From NCBI GenBank assembly GCA_963798505.1, contig CAWCTX010000011.1, forward strand, positions 128,017 through 192,016: DNA of 64,000 nt, written 5' to 3'. Below are positions 9,284 through 18,013 of the stretch, piece after piece. The stretch is from CAVWSM01 sp963798505. GTDB taxonomy: Bacteria; Actinomycetota; Actinomycetes; Jiangellales; Jiangellaceae. The translations under genes were made by a program, and so were the position numbers. Every line of letters starts with the position of its first letter. The first letter of the stretch is position 1. The notes beneath the pieces are model-generated. The model did no database searches and had not been told where the DNA came from. It saw only the letters and a list, made by a program, of their open reading frames with translations.

Positions 9284-9582
9284 GCGCATGGATCCGCAGG
9301 TCGGTTTGGTGGCCCGATGCGATGGATTGGCGCGAGCGGTCGAGGGCAGCGGTCCGCGCCGCGAGCAGGTTCGGTGGCCGCTTTCGCGGATCTACGACGC
9401 GGGTCGGCGTGGCCATGTGATGCGCCTGTCCGACGCGGTAGCGGGTGTCGGCCCTGCTGCCCCGGTGTGGCCCCGGGATGACGGTAGTGGGTGTGGGCCG
9501 GATGGCGGCGGAACTGGCTCAGATGCCCGAAATTGGTCTGTGGAAGACCAGCATTGACTGCTTGACCTGCTATTCTGGACGT

Positions 9583-10890
9583 ATGTTCGAAGACCTGACG
9601 GGTGCCGACCTGGCCGCCGCGATCGCCGCGGTCACCGACCCGGGCGGCCTGCCCACCCCGGACGCGCTGGACATGCTGGTCGCCGCCGAGAAGCTGATCG
9701 GCTGGGCCCACGCGGTGCAGGCCCGGGCCACCCTCGCGGTCCTCGACCCCTACCGGGCGCCGCTGCCCGGCTTCGACCCCGTCGTGGAGATCGGCGCCGC
9801 GCTGGGCGCCACGATCCGCGCCGGGAACGCCAAGACCACCTTCGCCTACGGGCTGTCCCGCCTCCCACACGCGCGGGAGCTGCTGCTGGCCGGCCGGATC
9901 AGCCTGCCCCGGGTGCGCAAGCTGATCACCGAAACCCAATCCTGTGACGACGCCGTCGCCGCCGAGGTCGACGCCCAACTGTCCCCGCACGCGCACCGGT
10001 GGAGCGTCGCCGAACTCGGCCGCCGCGCCGCCCGGCTGATCGGCGAGCTCGACCCCGACGGCGTCCGCCGCCGCCACGAACGCCAACGCGCCGAACGGTG
10101 CGTGGAGTGGGAGCCGTGCGGCGACGGGATGGGCTGGATGAACCTGTACGGGCCGGCCGAGGACCTGGCCGCCGCCTACACCGCGATCAACGACCAGGCC
10201 CTCGCGAAGCGACGAGCCGGCGACGAGTCGCCGATGGGGGTGTTGCGGTTCGACGCGGCGATCGGCCTGCTCACCGGCCGCGCCGACAGCACCGAGTCGG
10301 CCGGCCGGCCGGTGGTCCGGCTCACGGTGCCGGCCCAGACCCTGCTCGGCCTCTCGGATACCCCCGGCGACCTCGACGGTGCCGGCCCGGTGCCCGCCCA
10401 CGTCGCCCGCCGCCTCGCCGCGCAGGCCGAGGTGTGGGAACGGATCCTCACCGACCCGGCCACCGGCGCACCCTGCAGCCATGACCGCCGCCGCTATCGG
10501 CCCAGCGAGGCGATGCGCCGACGCGTCCTCGACCGTGACCGGCACTGCCGCGCGCCCGGCTGTGATGCGCCGGTGTGGCGCTGCGACGCCGACCACGACA
10601 CCCCATGGCCGGCCGGTGTGACGTGTGACTGCAACCTGACCACCTTCTGCCGCCGCCACCACAACGCGAAGACCCACGGCGGCTGGACCACCAAGCTGCA
10701 TCCCGACGGCACCCTGACCATGACCAGCCCCCTCGGCAGGGTCTACACCACCAAGGTCGAGCCACTCCCGCACCAACCCGGCTGGCCCGACCAACACGGC
10801 CCACCCGACATGTCAGACGACGAGTCCTGGCAGGCCGAGCACCTCCTGCACCTGATCGCCGACCCCTACCACCTCGACAACGCCGCCTGA
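9583..10890 (+). CDS. DUF222 (13E12 repeat)/HNH endonuclease domain protein
   Basis: 435-residue protein of the actinobacterial 13E12 family: a long helical DUF222 domain (residues about 1-300) followed by a C-terminal HNH nuclease module with CRAPGC, CDADHDTPW and NLTTFCRRHHNAKTHGGW, which supply zinc and metal ligands. Start is the ATG at 9583 (MFEDLTGADL), the usual beginning of the family. Members are multi-copy in many actinobacterial genomes and their biological role is not established; they behave as dispersed repeats. No inteins, transposases or repeats flank this copy. Confidence 0.85.
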   Translation: MFEDLTGADLAAAIAAVTDPGGLPTPDALDMLVAAEKLIGWAHAVQARATLAVLDPYRAPLPGFDPVVEIGAALGATIRAGNAKTTFAYGLSRLPHARELLLAGRISLPRVRKLITETQSCDDAVAAEVDAQLSPHAHRWSVAELGRRAARLIGELDPDGVRRRHERQRAERCVEWEPCGDGMGWMNLYGPAEDLAAAYTAINDQALAKRRAGDESPMGVLRFDAAIGLLTGRADSTESAGRPVVRLTVPAQTLLGLSDTPGDLDGAGPVPAHVARRLAAQAEVWERILTDPATGAPCSHDRRRYRPSEAMRRRVLDRDRHCRAPGCDAPVWRCDADHDTPWPAGVTCDCNLTTFCRRHHNAKTHGGWTTKLHPDGTLTMTSPLGRVYTTKVEPLPHQPGWPDQHGPPDMSDDESWQAEHLLHLIADPYHLDNAA

Positions 10891-10922
10891 CGCTGACTCC
10901 TCCCGATGTGGCGAGCGCGAAG

Positions 10923-11456
10923 TCAGCTGACCGCGCGCTTCACGAGGGCGCCGACCCGCTTCTCCACGGCGGCGGTCACTTCCGTCAATGCAAAGGCAGT
11001 CGGCCACATGTCGCCGTCGTCGAGGTTCGCCTTGTCGTTGAAGCCGAACGTCGCGTACCTCGACTTGAACTTCTCCGCGCTCTGGAAGAAGCACATGACC
11101 TTGCCGCCCTTGGCATAGCCGGGCATCCCTTACCAGAGCTTCGGCGAGAGGTCGGGCGCGCTGGCTGTGATGACCGCGTGGAGCCGCTCGGCCATGACAC
11201 GATCCGATTCCGCCATCTCGGCGATCTTCGCGAGCAGGGCGCTCTCGTCGTCCGCCTCGCCTGCGCGTCCCCCACGGCGCTTGGTCGCCTTCAGCTCTTT
11301 GGCGCGCTCCTTGATGGCGGCCCGTTCGTCTTCCGTGAACCCCTCCGCGGGCTTGTCGGTCGTGGCCGCGTTCTTGGGGATCTCTTCTGCGTGTCCTTCA
11401 GTGTCTGGGCTCCAAGCGCCCGCTTGGGCGCTTCTTGAGGACTGATCGAAAGTCAT
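10923..11456 (-). pseudogene. DUF1801-type (YdhG-like) protein split by an in-frame stop
   Basis: Both pieces are in the same frame: 11456-11133 ends in ...LSPKLW, then an ochre codon TAA at 11130-11132, then GMPGYAKGGKVMCFFQ and the rest to 10923. Relatives read LSPKLWYGMPAYA, so a Tyr codon (TAC/TAT) has become TAA through one base change. Intact, the protein would have 177 residues with a charged Ala/Lys-rich N-terminus and a C-terminal DUF1801 domain of unknown function. It diverges from the VOC gene. Readthrough, real loss or a base-call error are all possible. Confidence 0.7.
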
Positions 11457-11480
11457 CCATCCTGCGCTAAGTTGCTCGGC

Positions 11481-11867
11481 GTGTTCGCCACAGCATTCGT
11501 CAATCTCTACACAGCAGACATCGAAGCCGGACTTCGGTTCTACCGGGATCTCCTAGGATTCGAGGAGACCTTCCGCACCCCGACGACGGGATCCCCCGAG
11601 CACGTCGAACTCACACTGAATGGGTTCGCGCTGGGACTCGGCACAGTCAAGGCAGCGAAGAACGCGCACGGAGTTGATGCATCACCGGGCAGCCCCGCTA
11701 TGGCCTTGGTCGTATGGACCGACGATGTCGACACCGCTTTCACGCACCTGACATCCGCCGGCGCTCCGATCGTTCGCCCGCCACACGACACCGGCAACAA
11801 CAACCGCAACGCGCTACTGCGCGACCCCGATGGAAACCTGGTCGAGATCGTGGCGAAGATCGCCTGA
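11481..11867 (+). CDS. VOC-family (glyoxalase/bleomycin resistance-like) protein
   Basis: About 128 residues with two beta-alpha-beta-beta-beta modules of the vicinal oxygen chelate fold. FVNLYTADIEAGLRFYRDLLGF opens the domain (11490-11555) and LLRDPDGNLVEIV closes it, containing the family metal-ligand Glu. The GTG at 11481 is preferred; a TTG at 11472 is also in frame. These small proteins are dioxygenases, glyoxalases or drug-binding proteins, and the substrate cannot be told. It diverges from the broken DUF1801 gene and is followed 37 bp later by the NIPSNAP gene. Confidence 0.8.
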   Translation: MFATAFVNLYTADIEAGLRFYRDLLGFEETFRTPTTGSPEHVELTLNGFALGLGTVKAAKNAHGVDASPGSPAMALVVWTDDVDTAFTHLTSAGAPIVRPPHDTGNNNRNALLRDPDGNLVEIVAKIA

Positions 11868-11904
11868 CGGACCGCCGATGAGCCAGCGTCCTTAGGATGC
11901 AGGT

Positions 11905-12225
11905 GTGATCACCTGCGTTGTCGAGTACGTGATCGACCCGTCGAAGATCGACGCCTTCGAACGCTTCGGTCGCCGATGGATGGAACTGGTCGATGCGCAC
12001 GGTGGCACCCACCACGGCTACTTCCTGCCGGCAGAGGGTGCCAGTGACAAGGCCCTCGCCTTGTTCAGCTTCCCCAGCCTGGCCGCCTACGAGGAGTACC
12101 GGGGCCTGTTCGGCAAGGATCCCGATTTCCTTGAGGCGGACCGCATCAGAGATGAAAGCGGCTGCGTCCTCCGCTACGAGCGCACCTTCATGCGCCCACT
12201 GCTACCTGAGCACCCAAAGGGATAA
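11905..12225 (+). CDS. NIPSNAP-family protein
   Basis: 106 residues with the ferredoxin-like alpha/beta NIPSNAP pattern: VVEYVIDPSKIDAFERFGRRWMEL-type opening (11911-11980), then HHGYFLPAEG and ALFSFPSLAAYEEYR. Function in bacteria is unknown; the fold is that of dimeric alpha/beta-barrel proteins. Start is GTG at 11905. It probably shares a transcript with the VOC gene upstream. Confidence 0.75.
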   Translation: MITCVVEYVIDPSKIDAFERFGRRWMELVDAHGGTHHGYFLPAEGASDKALALFSFPSLAAYEEYRGLFGKDPDFLEADRIRDESGCVLRYERTFMRPLLPEHPKG

Positions 12226-12356
12226 CACGGTGCACCGGCAAGGGCGAGAGACAGCGGAGGCAGCGACCCGCGTATGCCGCGCGAGCAGAGGGCGTTCCCG
12301 AGGCGACTCAGTTCACGACTGCGGGAGGAACACCTAGATCGTCGCGCAGATGCGAC

Positions 12357-13250
12357 TCACGTGCCCTCGACCGGCATGAGTTGTTGTGCCGCAGCGGCCT
12401 CGGCGAGTGCCGCCAGCAAGGCGGCGGTGGCCGGCGGGTCGGGGGGGTCGCCGTAGGTTGCCGCGTAGATGTGCCGTCGTGACCCGGGCAGTTCGCTGGC
12501 GAGGATGCCCTTGACGCGGTGGGCTCTCAGGGCCATCCCGGGAATCGTGGTGACGCCCAGTCCGGCGGCCACCAGCGCCTGCATCACGACCATGTCGTCA
12601 GACGTGTAGCCGATCCGCGGCTCGAAGCCCTCGTCTGCGCACAGCGACAGCAGGTGGCTGCGGCATCGATCGCAGCCGGCGATCCACGTCGCGTCGCGCA
12701 AGGCGGCCAGCTTGCGCCGGCGGCCGGTGGAAAGCAGATACATCGGATCGTCGAGGAGGTGGTGCAGGCGGACACCGTCCCGCTCGGGCCTGGTCTCGTC
12801 GTAGCGGAAGATGACCGCGACGTCGATCTGGCCAGCGCGCAGCAGGTCCAGCGCCTCGGGCGGATGCATGTCGATCAGGCTGATCTGCAGACCTGGATGG
12901 CGGCTGGCCAGCGTCGCCACCGCTCGCGGCACGAGCGAGCCGATCGCGGACGAGAAGCCGGCCAGGCGCACCCGCCCGGCGGTCAGCCCCACGTGAGCGG
13001 ACAGTTCGGCGTCGGCGGCGTCGATCCGTCCGATGATCTCGGCCGCCCGGTCGGCCAGCAGCTGGCCGGCTTGGGTGAGCCGGATGCCGCGGCCGACGCG
13101 TTGCAGCAGCTGCGCGCCGGTCTCGGCCTCGAGGCGGGCGAGGTGATGGCTGACCGACGGTTGCGAGTAGTGCAGTTCCCTCGCTGCTGCGGTGACCGAT
13201 CCGTGACGGGCGACGGCGTCGATGACGCGCAGCCGAGTGACGTCCAGCAT
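12357..13250 (-). CDS. LysR-family transcriptional regulator
   Basis: 297 residues: an N-terminal winged helix-turn-helix (HGSVTAAARELHYSQPSVS, residues 15-33) and a C-terminal periplasmic-binding-like effector domain (residues 90-290). Divergent from a LysE exporter gene 74 bp away, with a 6-7-6 palindrome between the two starts. By analogy to LysG/ArgP it probably activates the exporter when its amino-acid substrate accumulates. It would normally also repress itself. Confidence 0.88.
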   Translation of the reverse strand: MLDVTRLRVIDAVARHGSVTAAARELHYSQPSVSHHLARLEAETGAQLLQRVGRGIRLTQAGQLLADRAAEIIGRIDAADAELSAHVGLTAGRVRLAGFSSAIGSLVPRAVATLASRHPGLQISLIDMHPPEALDLLRAGQIDVAVIFRYDETRPERDGVRLHHLLDDPMYLLSTGRRRKLAALRDATWIAGCDRCRSHLLSLCADEGFEPRIGYTSDDMVVMQALVAAGLGVTTIPGMALRAHRVKGILASELPGSRRHIYAATYGDPPDPPATAALLAALAEAAAAQQLMPVEGT

Positions 13251-13254
13251 GCAT

Positions 13255-13273
13255 CAACTCTATCTATGAGTTG
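13255..13273. promoter_or_regulatory. Candidate LysR-box in the LysR/lysE intergenic region
   Basis: CAACTC-TATCTAT-GAGTTG is a perfect 6-7-6 inverted repeat, only 5 bp before the LysR ATG (minus strand) and about 50 bp before the exporter ATG. Spacing of the arms fits the T-N11-A style of LysR-type recognition sites. The role is inferred from position and symmetry. Confidence 0.5.
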
Positions 13274-13324
13274 CCCGCAAACTTGGCATTGGACGTATAG
13301 GTTGAGCCCGCGCACGCTCAAGCC

Positions 13325-13945
13325 ATGACGACGTTCGCGATCGCCTCGCTGGTGCTGATCATGATGCCCGGGCCGGACCAGGCACTGATCACCCGGAACT
13401 CACTGGTCGGCGGGCGCCACGGCGGGCTGCTGACGATGCTCGGCGGCGTACTGGGTCTGACCGTGCACGCGGGCACCGCCGCGCTCGGGCTGTCGGCGCT
13501 ACTGGTCACCTCATCGACCGCGTTCACCGTGCTCAAGCTCGCCGGCGCTGCGTACCTGCTCTGGCTGGGTCTGCAGATGCTGCGCTCGGGGACCCGGTCC
13601 CGGCGCGAACCGACCGCGGACAGTCCGGTAGCGAAGCCGAGGCGACGGTCGGCGTACCTGCGGCAGGGCTTCCTGTCGAACGCGCTCAACCCGAAGGTGG
13701 CGCTGTTCTTCGTCACGTTCCTTCCACAGTTCCTGTCCGTCGACACCAGCGCTTCCCAGGCGCAGGCGCTGCTGCTCTCGGCGACCTTCGGTGGGCTCTA
13801 CCTCGCCTGGTTCGGCCTGTATGTCGTCGCGGTCGACAGGCTCGGCAGGTGGATGCGCCGGCCAACGGTGCAGGCCTGGATCGAGCAGATCACCGGCCTC
13901 ATCCTCGTCACCGTGGCCATACGGCTGGCAACCACCAGCACCTGA
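13325..13945 (+). CDS. LysE-family amino-acid translocator (RhtB-like)
   Basis: 206-residue inner-membrane protein with about six hydrophobic segments. It has the family opening MMPGPDQALITRNSLVGGRHGG and the mid-protein GFLSNALNPKVALFFVTFLPQF signature (13668-13733), which includes the conserved N-P-K. LysE/RhtB members export basic or neutral amino acids or homoserine lactones. Control by the divergent LysR gene is likely. Start ATG at 13325. Confidence 0.88.
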   Translation: MTTFAIASLVLIMMPGPDQALITRNSLVGGRHGGLLTMLGGVLGLTVHAGTAALGLSALLVTSSTAFTVLKLAGAAYLLWLGLQMLRSGTRSRREPTADSPVAKPRRRSAYLRQGFLSNALNPKVALFFVTFLPQFLSVDTSASQAQALLLSATFGGLYLAWFGLYVVAVDRLGRWMRRPTVQAWIEQITGLILVTVAIRLATTST

Positions 13946-14042
13946 GGTCCAGTGGGTGGTGTCCTAGGCAACCGCGCTCGGAGATTAGGCAGCGCTGCCG
14001 ATCCGCGGCCGGATGCCTGGCGCGCACTGTGGAGAGCGCAGC

Positions 14043-14119
14043 GGCTTGTGTGCAAGCCGAGCTGCTTGAACCAACAACCTGGTGTGGACCCGACGCCTGT
14101 CGACTCGGGTCCACACCAG
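14043..14119 (+). promoter_or_regulatory. Two consecutive hairpins, including a perfect 15-bp stem, in the leader of the small cysteine protein
   Basis: Hairpin 1: GGCTTG-TGTG-CAAGCC at 14043-14058. Hairpin 2: CTGGTGTGGACCCGA at 14079-14093 is the exact reverse complement of 14105-14119, with an 11-nt loop. There is no U-run after the second stem, so a classical intrinsic terminator is not supported. The second stem ends 11 bp before the GGAGGT ribosome site (14131-14136) of the gene at 14140. It may be a lysE transcript end, an mRNA-stabilising structure or a regulatory leader. Confidence 0.5.
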
Positions 14120-14139
14120 CTCAAATCTGGGGAGGTGTC

Positions 14140-14316
14140 ATGGACCTGGTCCTCTGCCCGGAGTGTGGCGCCCTGGCCGAGGTAACCCGACGCGACGGGC
14201 ATCCGCCGACCGGGGACCCGACCGAGCACGTCGTCGTGCACTGCGTACGCAAGCACTGGTTCTACATGCCGCGGAGCCGACTGAGGTCAGCATCAGGCGA
14301 GGGGAAGGTCGCCTAG
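14140..14316 (+). CDS. Small cysteine/histidine-containing protein (zinc-ribbon-like)
   Basis: 58 residues starting MDLVLCPECGALAEV. It has one CPEC knuckle at the N-terminus and a second Cys/His region (HVVVHCVRKHWFYMP) in the middle, which together could bind one zinc. A near-ideal RBS (GGAGGT) lies 3-4 bp upstream of the ATG. A strong hairpin pair lies just before the RBS. I do not recognise a named family; function unknown. Confidence 0.6.
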   Translation: MDLVLCPECGALAEVTRRDGHPPTGDPTEHVVVHCVRKHWFYMPRSRLRSASGEGKVA

Positions 14317-14365
14317 GAACTTCCGGCGGTGGTGTCCGGCAATCCGGGGCCCCTCTGGGCCCCGA

Positions 14366-15970
14366 ATGCTGGCCGTGATGCTGCAGCGTCGGCGCCCGCA
14401 CCGCGGCGACCCCCCGGTCGCGGTGCGGGCGCTGGCCGGGCTGCTGGCCGCGGGTGCGGCGCTGGCCGCGGCCGAGGCTGTGGCCGCGCTCACGGGCGTG
14501 CTCGGCTCGCCGGTCACCGCGGTCGGAGGCGCGACGATCGACCGGACGCCGCGGCCGCTCAAGGAGTTCGCGATCCGGACGTTCGGCGAGGCGGACAAGG
14601 CCGTGCTGCTCGGCGGCATCCTCGCCACGATCGCCCTGTACGCGTGTGTCGTCGGAGCTCTGGCCTGGCGACGCACGCGCCTTGCTGCCGCCGCCGTCGG
14701 GCTGCTCGGGGCCGTAGCGGCCGCGGCGGCGGTGTCCCGGCCCACCGCCTCGCCGGTTGACGCTCTCCCCGCGCTCGTCGGCGCCGCGGTGGGCGCCGGG
14801 ATACTCGTTCTCCTGGTTCGCGCAAGTCGCCTGGCCGCACCGGCACCGACGGGCCTCGATCTGCCGACGATGCTGGCGCGCACCGACCGCTCCGATGGGG
14901 GTTGGGACCGGCGCGGCCTGCTCCTCACCGCCGCGGGCGTCGGTGCCGCAGCGACGGTGAGCGGCGGCATCGGTCGCTACGCGTTGACCCGGCAGAACGA
15001 CGTCAGTGCGTCGCGTGCCGCCGTACGGCTGCCTGCTCCAGCGTCACCTGCTCCCGCGCTGCCGGCCGGGGTGCAGCCGGACATCCCCGGCATCACGCGG
15101 TTCACCACGCCGAACCCCGACTTCTACCGGGTGGACACCGCGCTCGTGCTGCCAAGCGTGCGTGCCGAAGACTGGTCGTTGCGTGTGCACGGCATGGTCG
15201 ACCGCGAGCTGCGCATCGACTACACCGACCTGCTCGACCGGCCGATGGTCGAGCGGGACATCACGCTGACTTGCGTCTCCAACGAGGTCGGCGGCCGGCT
15301 TGCCGGCAACGCACGATGGCTCGGAGTAACCCTCGCCGACGTGCTCGAAGCTGCCGGGGTCCATGCCGACGCCGACCAGCTGGTGAGCCGCTCGGCCGAT
15401 GGCTGGACCTGCGGAACGCCGGTCAGGACCGTCCTCGACGGCCGCGACGCGATCCTCGCCGTCGGCATGAACGGCGAGCCGCTGCCGCAGTCGCACGGCT
15501 TCCCGGTGCGAATGGTGGTGCCCGGCTTGTACGGCTACGTGTCGGCCACCAAGTGGGTCGTCGACCTCGAGCTGACGACGTTCGCCGCCTACGACGCGTA
15601 CTGGGTCAAGCGTGGCTACGCAGAGCAGGCGCCGATCAAAACCATGACTCGCATCGACACCCCGAAGTCGCTTGCCGAGGTGCGTCCAGGACGAGTGGCC
15701 ATCGCCGGGGTCGCCTGGGCGCAGCACCGGGGCATCGACGCGGTCGAAGTCCGGTTCGACAACGGCCCGTGGCAGCCTGCCCGGCTCGCTGACGAGGCGA
15801 GCGCCGACACCTGGCGGCTCTGGTCGTACGAATGGGACGCCTCGCCCGGTCGCCACACGGTCCAGGCCAGGGCGACCGATGGCACCGGCGACGTCCAGCC
15901 GGAGGAACGGGCACCGATCTTTCCCAACGGCGCGAGTGGTTGGCACTCCGTCATCGTCAACGTCCGCTGA
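14366..15970 (+). CDS. Membrane-anchored molybdopterin-dependent oxidoreductase (sulfite oxidase family)
   Basis: 534 residues. The first 170 hold about four hydrophobic segments that anchor the protein. A linker with an RRGLLLTAAGVGAA stretch (residues 188-201) resembles a Tat-like twin-arginine region before the soluble domain. The Moco domain follows with the ligand cysteine in ITLTCVSNEVGG near residue 309 and a C-terminal Ig-like dimerisation domain (VEVRFDNGPWQPA, near 455). Relatives are periplasm-facing oxidoreductases of the SUOX/YedY class; substrate unknown. Followed after 23 bp by the fasciclin lipoprotein. Confidence 0.85.
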   Translation: MLAVMLQRRRPHRGDPPVAVRALAGLLAAGAALAAAEAVAALTGVLGSPVTAVGGATIDRTPRPLKEFAIRTFGEADKAVLLGGILATIALYACVVGALAWRRTRLAAAAVGLLGAVAAAAAVSRPTASPVDALPALVGAAVGAGILVLLVRASRLAAPAPTGLDLPTMLARTDRSDGGWDRRGLLLTAAGVGAAATVSGGIGRYALTRQNDVSASRAAVRLPAPASPAPALPAGVQPDIPGITRFTTPNPDFYRVDTALVLPSVRAEDWSLRVHGMVDRELRIDYTDLLDRPMVERDITLTCVSNEVGGRLAGNARWLGVTLADVLEAAGVHADADQLVSRSADGWTCGTPVRTVLDGRDAILAVGMNGEPLPQSHGFPVRMVVPGLYGYVSATKWVVDLELTTFAAYDAYWVKRGYAEQAPIKTMTRIDTPKSLAEVRPGRVAIAGVAWAQHRGIDAVEVRFDNGPWQPARLADEASADTWRLWSYEWDASPGRHTVQARATDGTGDVQPEERAPIFPNGASGWHSVIVNVR

Positions 15971-15993
15971 ACCACCCAGACAAGGAGCAGATC

Positions 15994-16626
15994 ATGCGTA
16001 CGACAACTCGCGCCAAGGCGGCGCTCATGAGCCTCGCAGCCGTGGCAACTCTTGTCCTCGCCGCGTGCTCCGACGACTCCGGCGACAACGCCAGCAGTGC
16101 CGACAACGCCGCATCGCCCCCGCCCGCGGCCGCAGGCGGTAACGCGATGGGAGCCGAGTTCGGGCCGGCGTGTAGCGCCGTGCCCGCGGATGGCGCCGGC
16201 TCGTTCGAGGGCATGGCCCAGGACCCGGTGGCCACGGCCGCGTCGAACAACCCCGTCCTCTCGACCCTCGTCGGCGCAGTCGGCGCCGCCGGTCTCGGAG
16301 ACACGCTCAACAACGCCGAGAACATCACCGTCTTCGCGCCCATCAACGACGCGTTCGCAGCCGTCGACCCGGCGACGCTCAGCGCCGCGATGGCCGACCC
16401 GACCGGCCTGCTCACCACCGTGCTCACATACCACGTCGTCGGTGAGCGGCTCAGTCCGGCGGACCTGGCCGGCACGCACCAGACTCTCCAGGGCGGCGAG
16501 GTCACCGTGAGCGGCTCCGGTGAGGACTTCACCGTCAACGGCGCCGCGAAGGTCGTGTGCGGCAACGTGACGACCGGTAACGCGACTGTCTACCTCATCG
16601 ACGGTGTCCTGCTGCCGTCGAGCTGA
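15994..16626 (+). CDS. Fasciclin-domain lipoprotein (MPT70/MPB70-like)
   Basis: 210 residues. Signal peptide with lipobox LVLAAC, then an Ala/Ser/Pro-rich linker and a single FAS1 domain from about residue 75. Both FAS1 conserved segments are visible: NITVFAPINDAFAAV and LLTTVLTYHVVGERL, ending with VYLIDGVLLPSS. It is extracytoplasmic and probably adhesive or redox-related. In mycobacteria such genes sit next to cytochrome or Moco membrane proteins, as here. RBS AAGGAG at 15981-15986. Confidence 0.88.
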   Translation: MRTTTRAKAALMSLAAVATLVLAACSDDSGDNASSADNAASPPPAAAGGNAMGAEFGPACSAVPADGAGSFEGMAQDPVATAASNNPVLSTLVGAVGAAGLGDTLNNAENITVFAPINDAFAAVDPATLSAAMADPTGLLTTVLTYHVVGERLSPADLAGTHQTLQGGEVTVSGSGEDFTVNGAAKVVCGNVTTGNATVYLIDGVLLPSS

Positions 16627-16706
16627 GGCGGCCGGAAAAGAAATCTGCGCTGGCGACCAATCCAAGTCGGTCGCTGATCCGAATAACCCGGCGAGTGCGT
16701 GCGGTT

Positions 16707-16731
16707 CTGGCCCGTGCAGGGGGCGGGCCAG
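16707..16731. terminator. Hairpin terminator between convergent genes
   Basis: CTGGCCCG (16707-16714) and CGGGCCAG (16724-16731) form an exact 8-bp GC stem with a 9-nt loop, between the stop of the fasciclin gene and the stop of the convergent flavoprotein gene. No U-tract follows, as is common in actinobacteria. Confidence 0.5.
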
Positions 16732-16776
16732 GGCCGTCCGTGCCGCTTTCTGCGTGATTGCGGTGCTCAGACGCGA

Positions 16777-17994
16777 TCACCGCGTGGCGGGCGCGCCGGC
16801 AGCGCTCAAGATGCCTGCGACGTTGTCCTCGGCGAAGAACTCGGCGGGTGAGGTCACGCCCGCGTTGACCCGCGCGAACCCGTCCATGGCTTCCTGGTTG
16901 CCGGCCATGGCACCCAACAGCTGCTGGAGCTCTTCCGGCGGGGGCTCGAGGGTCGCGAGCTGCGTAGTGAACTCGTACATCGGGAGGACGTGCTCGTCGC
17001 GCGTGGACTGGTAGCTCGCCATCGCGTCATCGAAGGTGCGTTCGCCGGTGAAGCTTTGGTCGAGAGCCGCGACACACAGTTCGGCGTCGCGGAACGCGTC
17101 GGCGATTCCCTGCGCGGTGATGAAGTCCTTGTTGTAGCCCGCGTCTCCGACCAGCGCCCAGCCGGGGCCGTATGGCTTGCGGAAGTAGTTCAACACCGCA
17201 GTGCCGACGAAACGCTCCTCGCGCTTGGCCTCCCGGACACGCTCGGCGAAATGCGGCGCGAGGTCGAGCATTTTGAGGAAGTTGCCCTCGATGTCCTGTT
17301 TGTTCGCAGCGAGCTCGGCGTATGGCCATCCGCCCACCAGGAGGGTCAGGCCGTCGTTGGTGGGCCACGCCGCGAATCCGCGATCCGGGCGAACGTACGT
17401 CTCCCAACGGCCGTTCATCGGCAGCCCGCTCCAGTAGGCGTAGTAGCCACACAGCAGCTGTGGCTTGTCGTTGTACTGCTCCGCGCCGACGGTCTTGGCC
17501 ACGGTGGAGTGCCGTCCGTCCGCTCCGATGACGACGCGAGCGCGCTCCGTGACGGTTCCGCTCCCCTTGCCATGGCCGCGGACCCCGACGACCCGGCCGT
17601 CCTCGAACACCACGTCCTCGACGGTGAAGCCCTCACGGACCTCGGCGCCCGCCTCGGACGCAGCGTCCACGAGCAGGGCGTCCAGCACGGTCCGTCGTGG
17701 GCCGTAGGCAACCGGGGCTTCCGCGGTCCCTGGTGCTCCGGACAGCGTGAAGGGTCCGAAGTCGAACAAGTACGTGTCAATGGGCGGACATCCCGTCGCG
17801 GTCAGCCGCTCGAGCAGCCCCCATCTCTGGAGCGCCGCGACGCCCGGCGGGTGGACGAGGTGGGTGGAAATAGTGTCACTCGGGAAAGTCGCACGGTCGA
17901 CCACCAGAACGCTGTAGCCCTCCTGGGCCAGCAGCATCGCCGTTGGCGATCCAGCACAGCGCGCTCCCACTACGATCACGTCGTACGACTGCAT
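16777..17994 (-). CDS. FAD-dependent oxidoreductase (geranylgeranyl-reductase-like / PHBH fold)
   Basis: 405 residues with the three FAD motifs of group A flavoprotein monooxygenases: VIVVGARCAGSPTAMLLA at residue 6 (GxGxxG-like), RVVIGADGRHSTVAK near 152 (DG motif), and GWALVGDAGYNKDFITAQGI near 270 (GD motif). Relatives oxidise phenolics or reduce prenyl chains; substrate unknown. It lies 19 bp downstream of the frame-broken FMO-like gene on the same strand, so they are probably co-transcribed. Confidence 0.85.
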   Translation of the reverse strand: MQSYDVIVVGARCAGSPTAMLLAQEGYSVLVVDRATFPSDTISTHLVHPPGVAALQRWGLLERLTATGCPPIDTYLFDFGPFTLSGAPGTAEAPVAYGPRRTVLDALLVDAASEAGAEVREGFTVEDVVFEDGRVVGVRGHGKGSGTVTERARVVIGADGRHSTVAKTVGAEQYNDKPQLLCGYYAYWSGLPMNGRWETYVRPDRGFAAWPTNDGLTLLVGGWPYAELAANKQDIEGNFLKMLDLAPHFAERVREAKREERFVGTAVLNYFRKPYGPGWALVGDAGYNKDFITAQGIADAFRDAELCVAALDQSFTGERTFDDAMASYQSTRDEHVLPMYEFTTQLATLEPPPEELQQLLGAMAGNQEAMDGFARVNAGVTSPAEFFAEDNVAGILSAAGAPATR

Positions 17995-18013
17995 GGCTAT
18001 GTCTCCCTAGCAG

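Noticed and set aside
9265..10797. 510-codon minus-strand frame opposite the HNH gene
   Set aside because: Gly/Val/Arg-rich shadow of the DUF222/HNH protein with no recognisable domain.
14079..14119. Standard intrinsic terminator for lysE
   Set aside because: Not excluded, but there is no U-run and the stem sits close to the next RBS, so it is listed as a regulatory structure.
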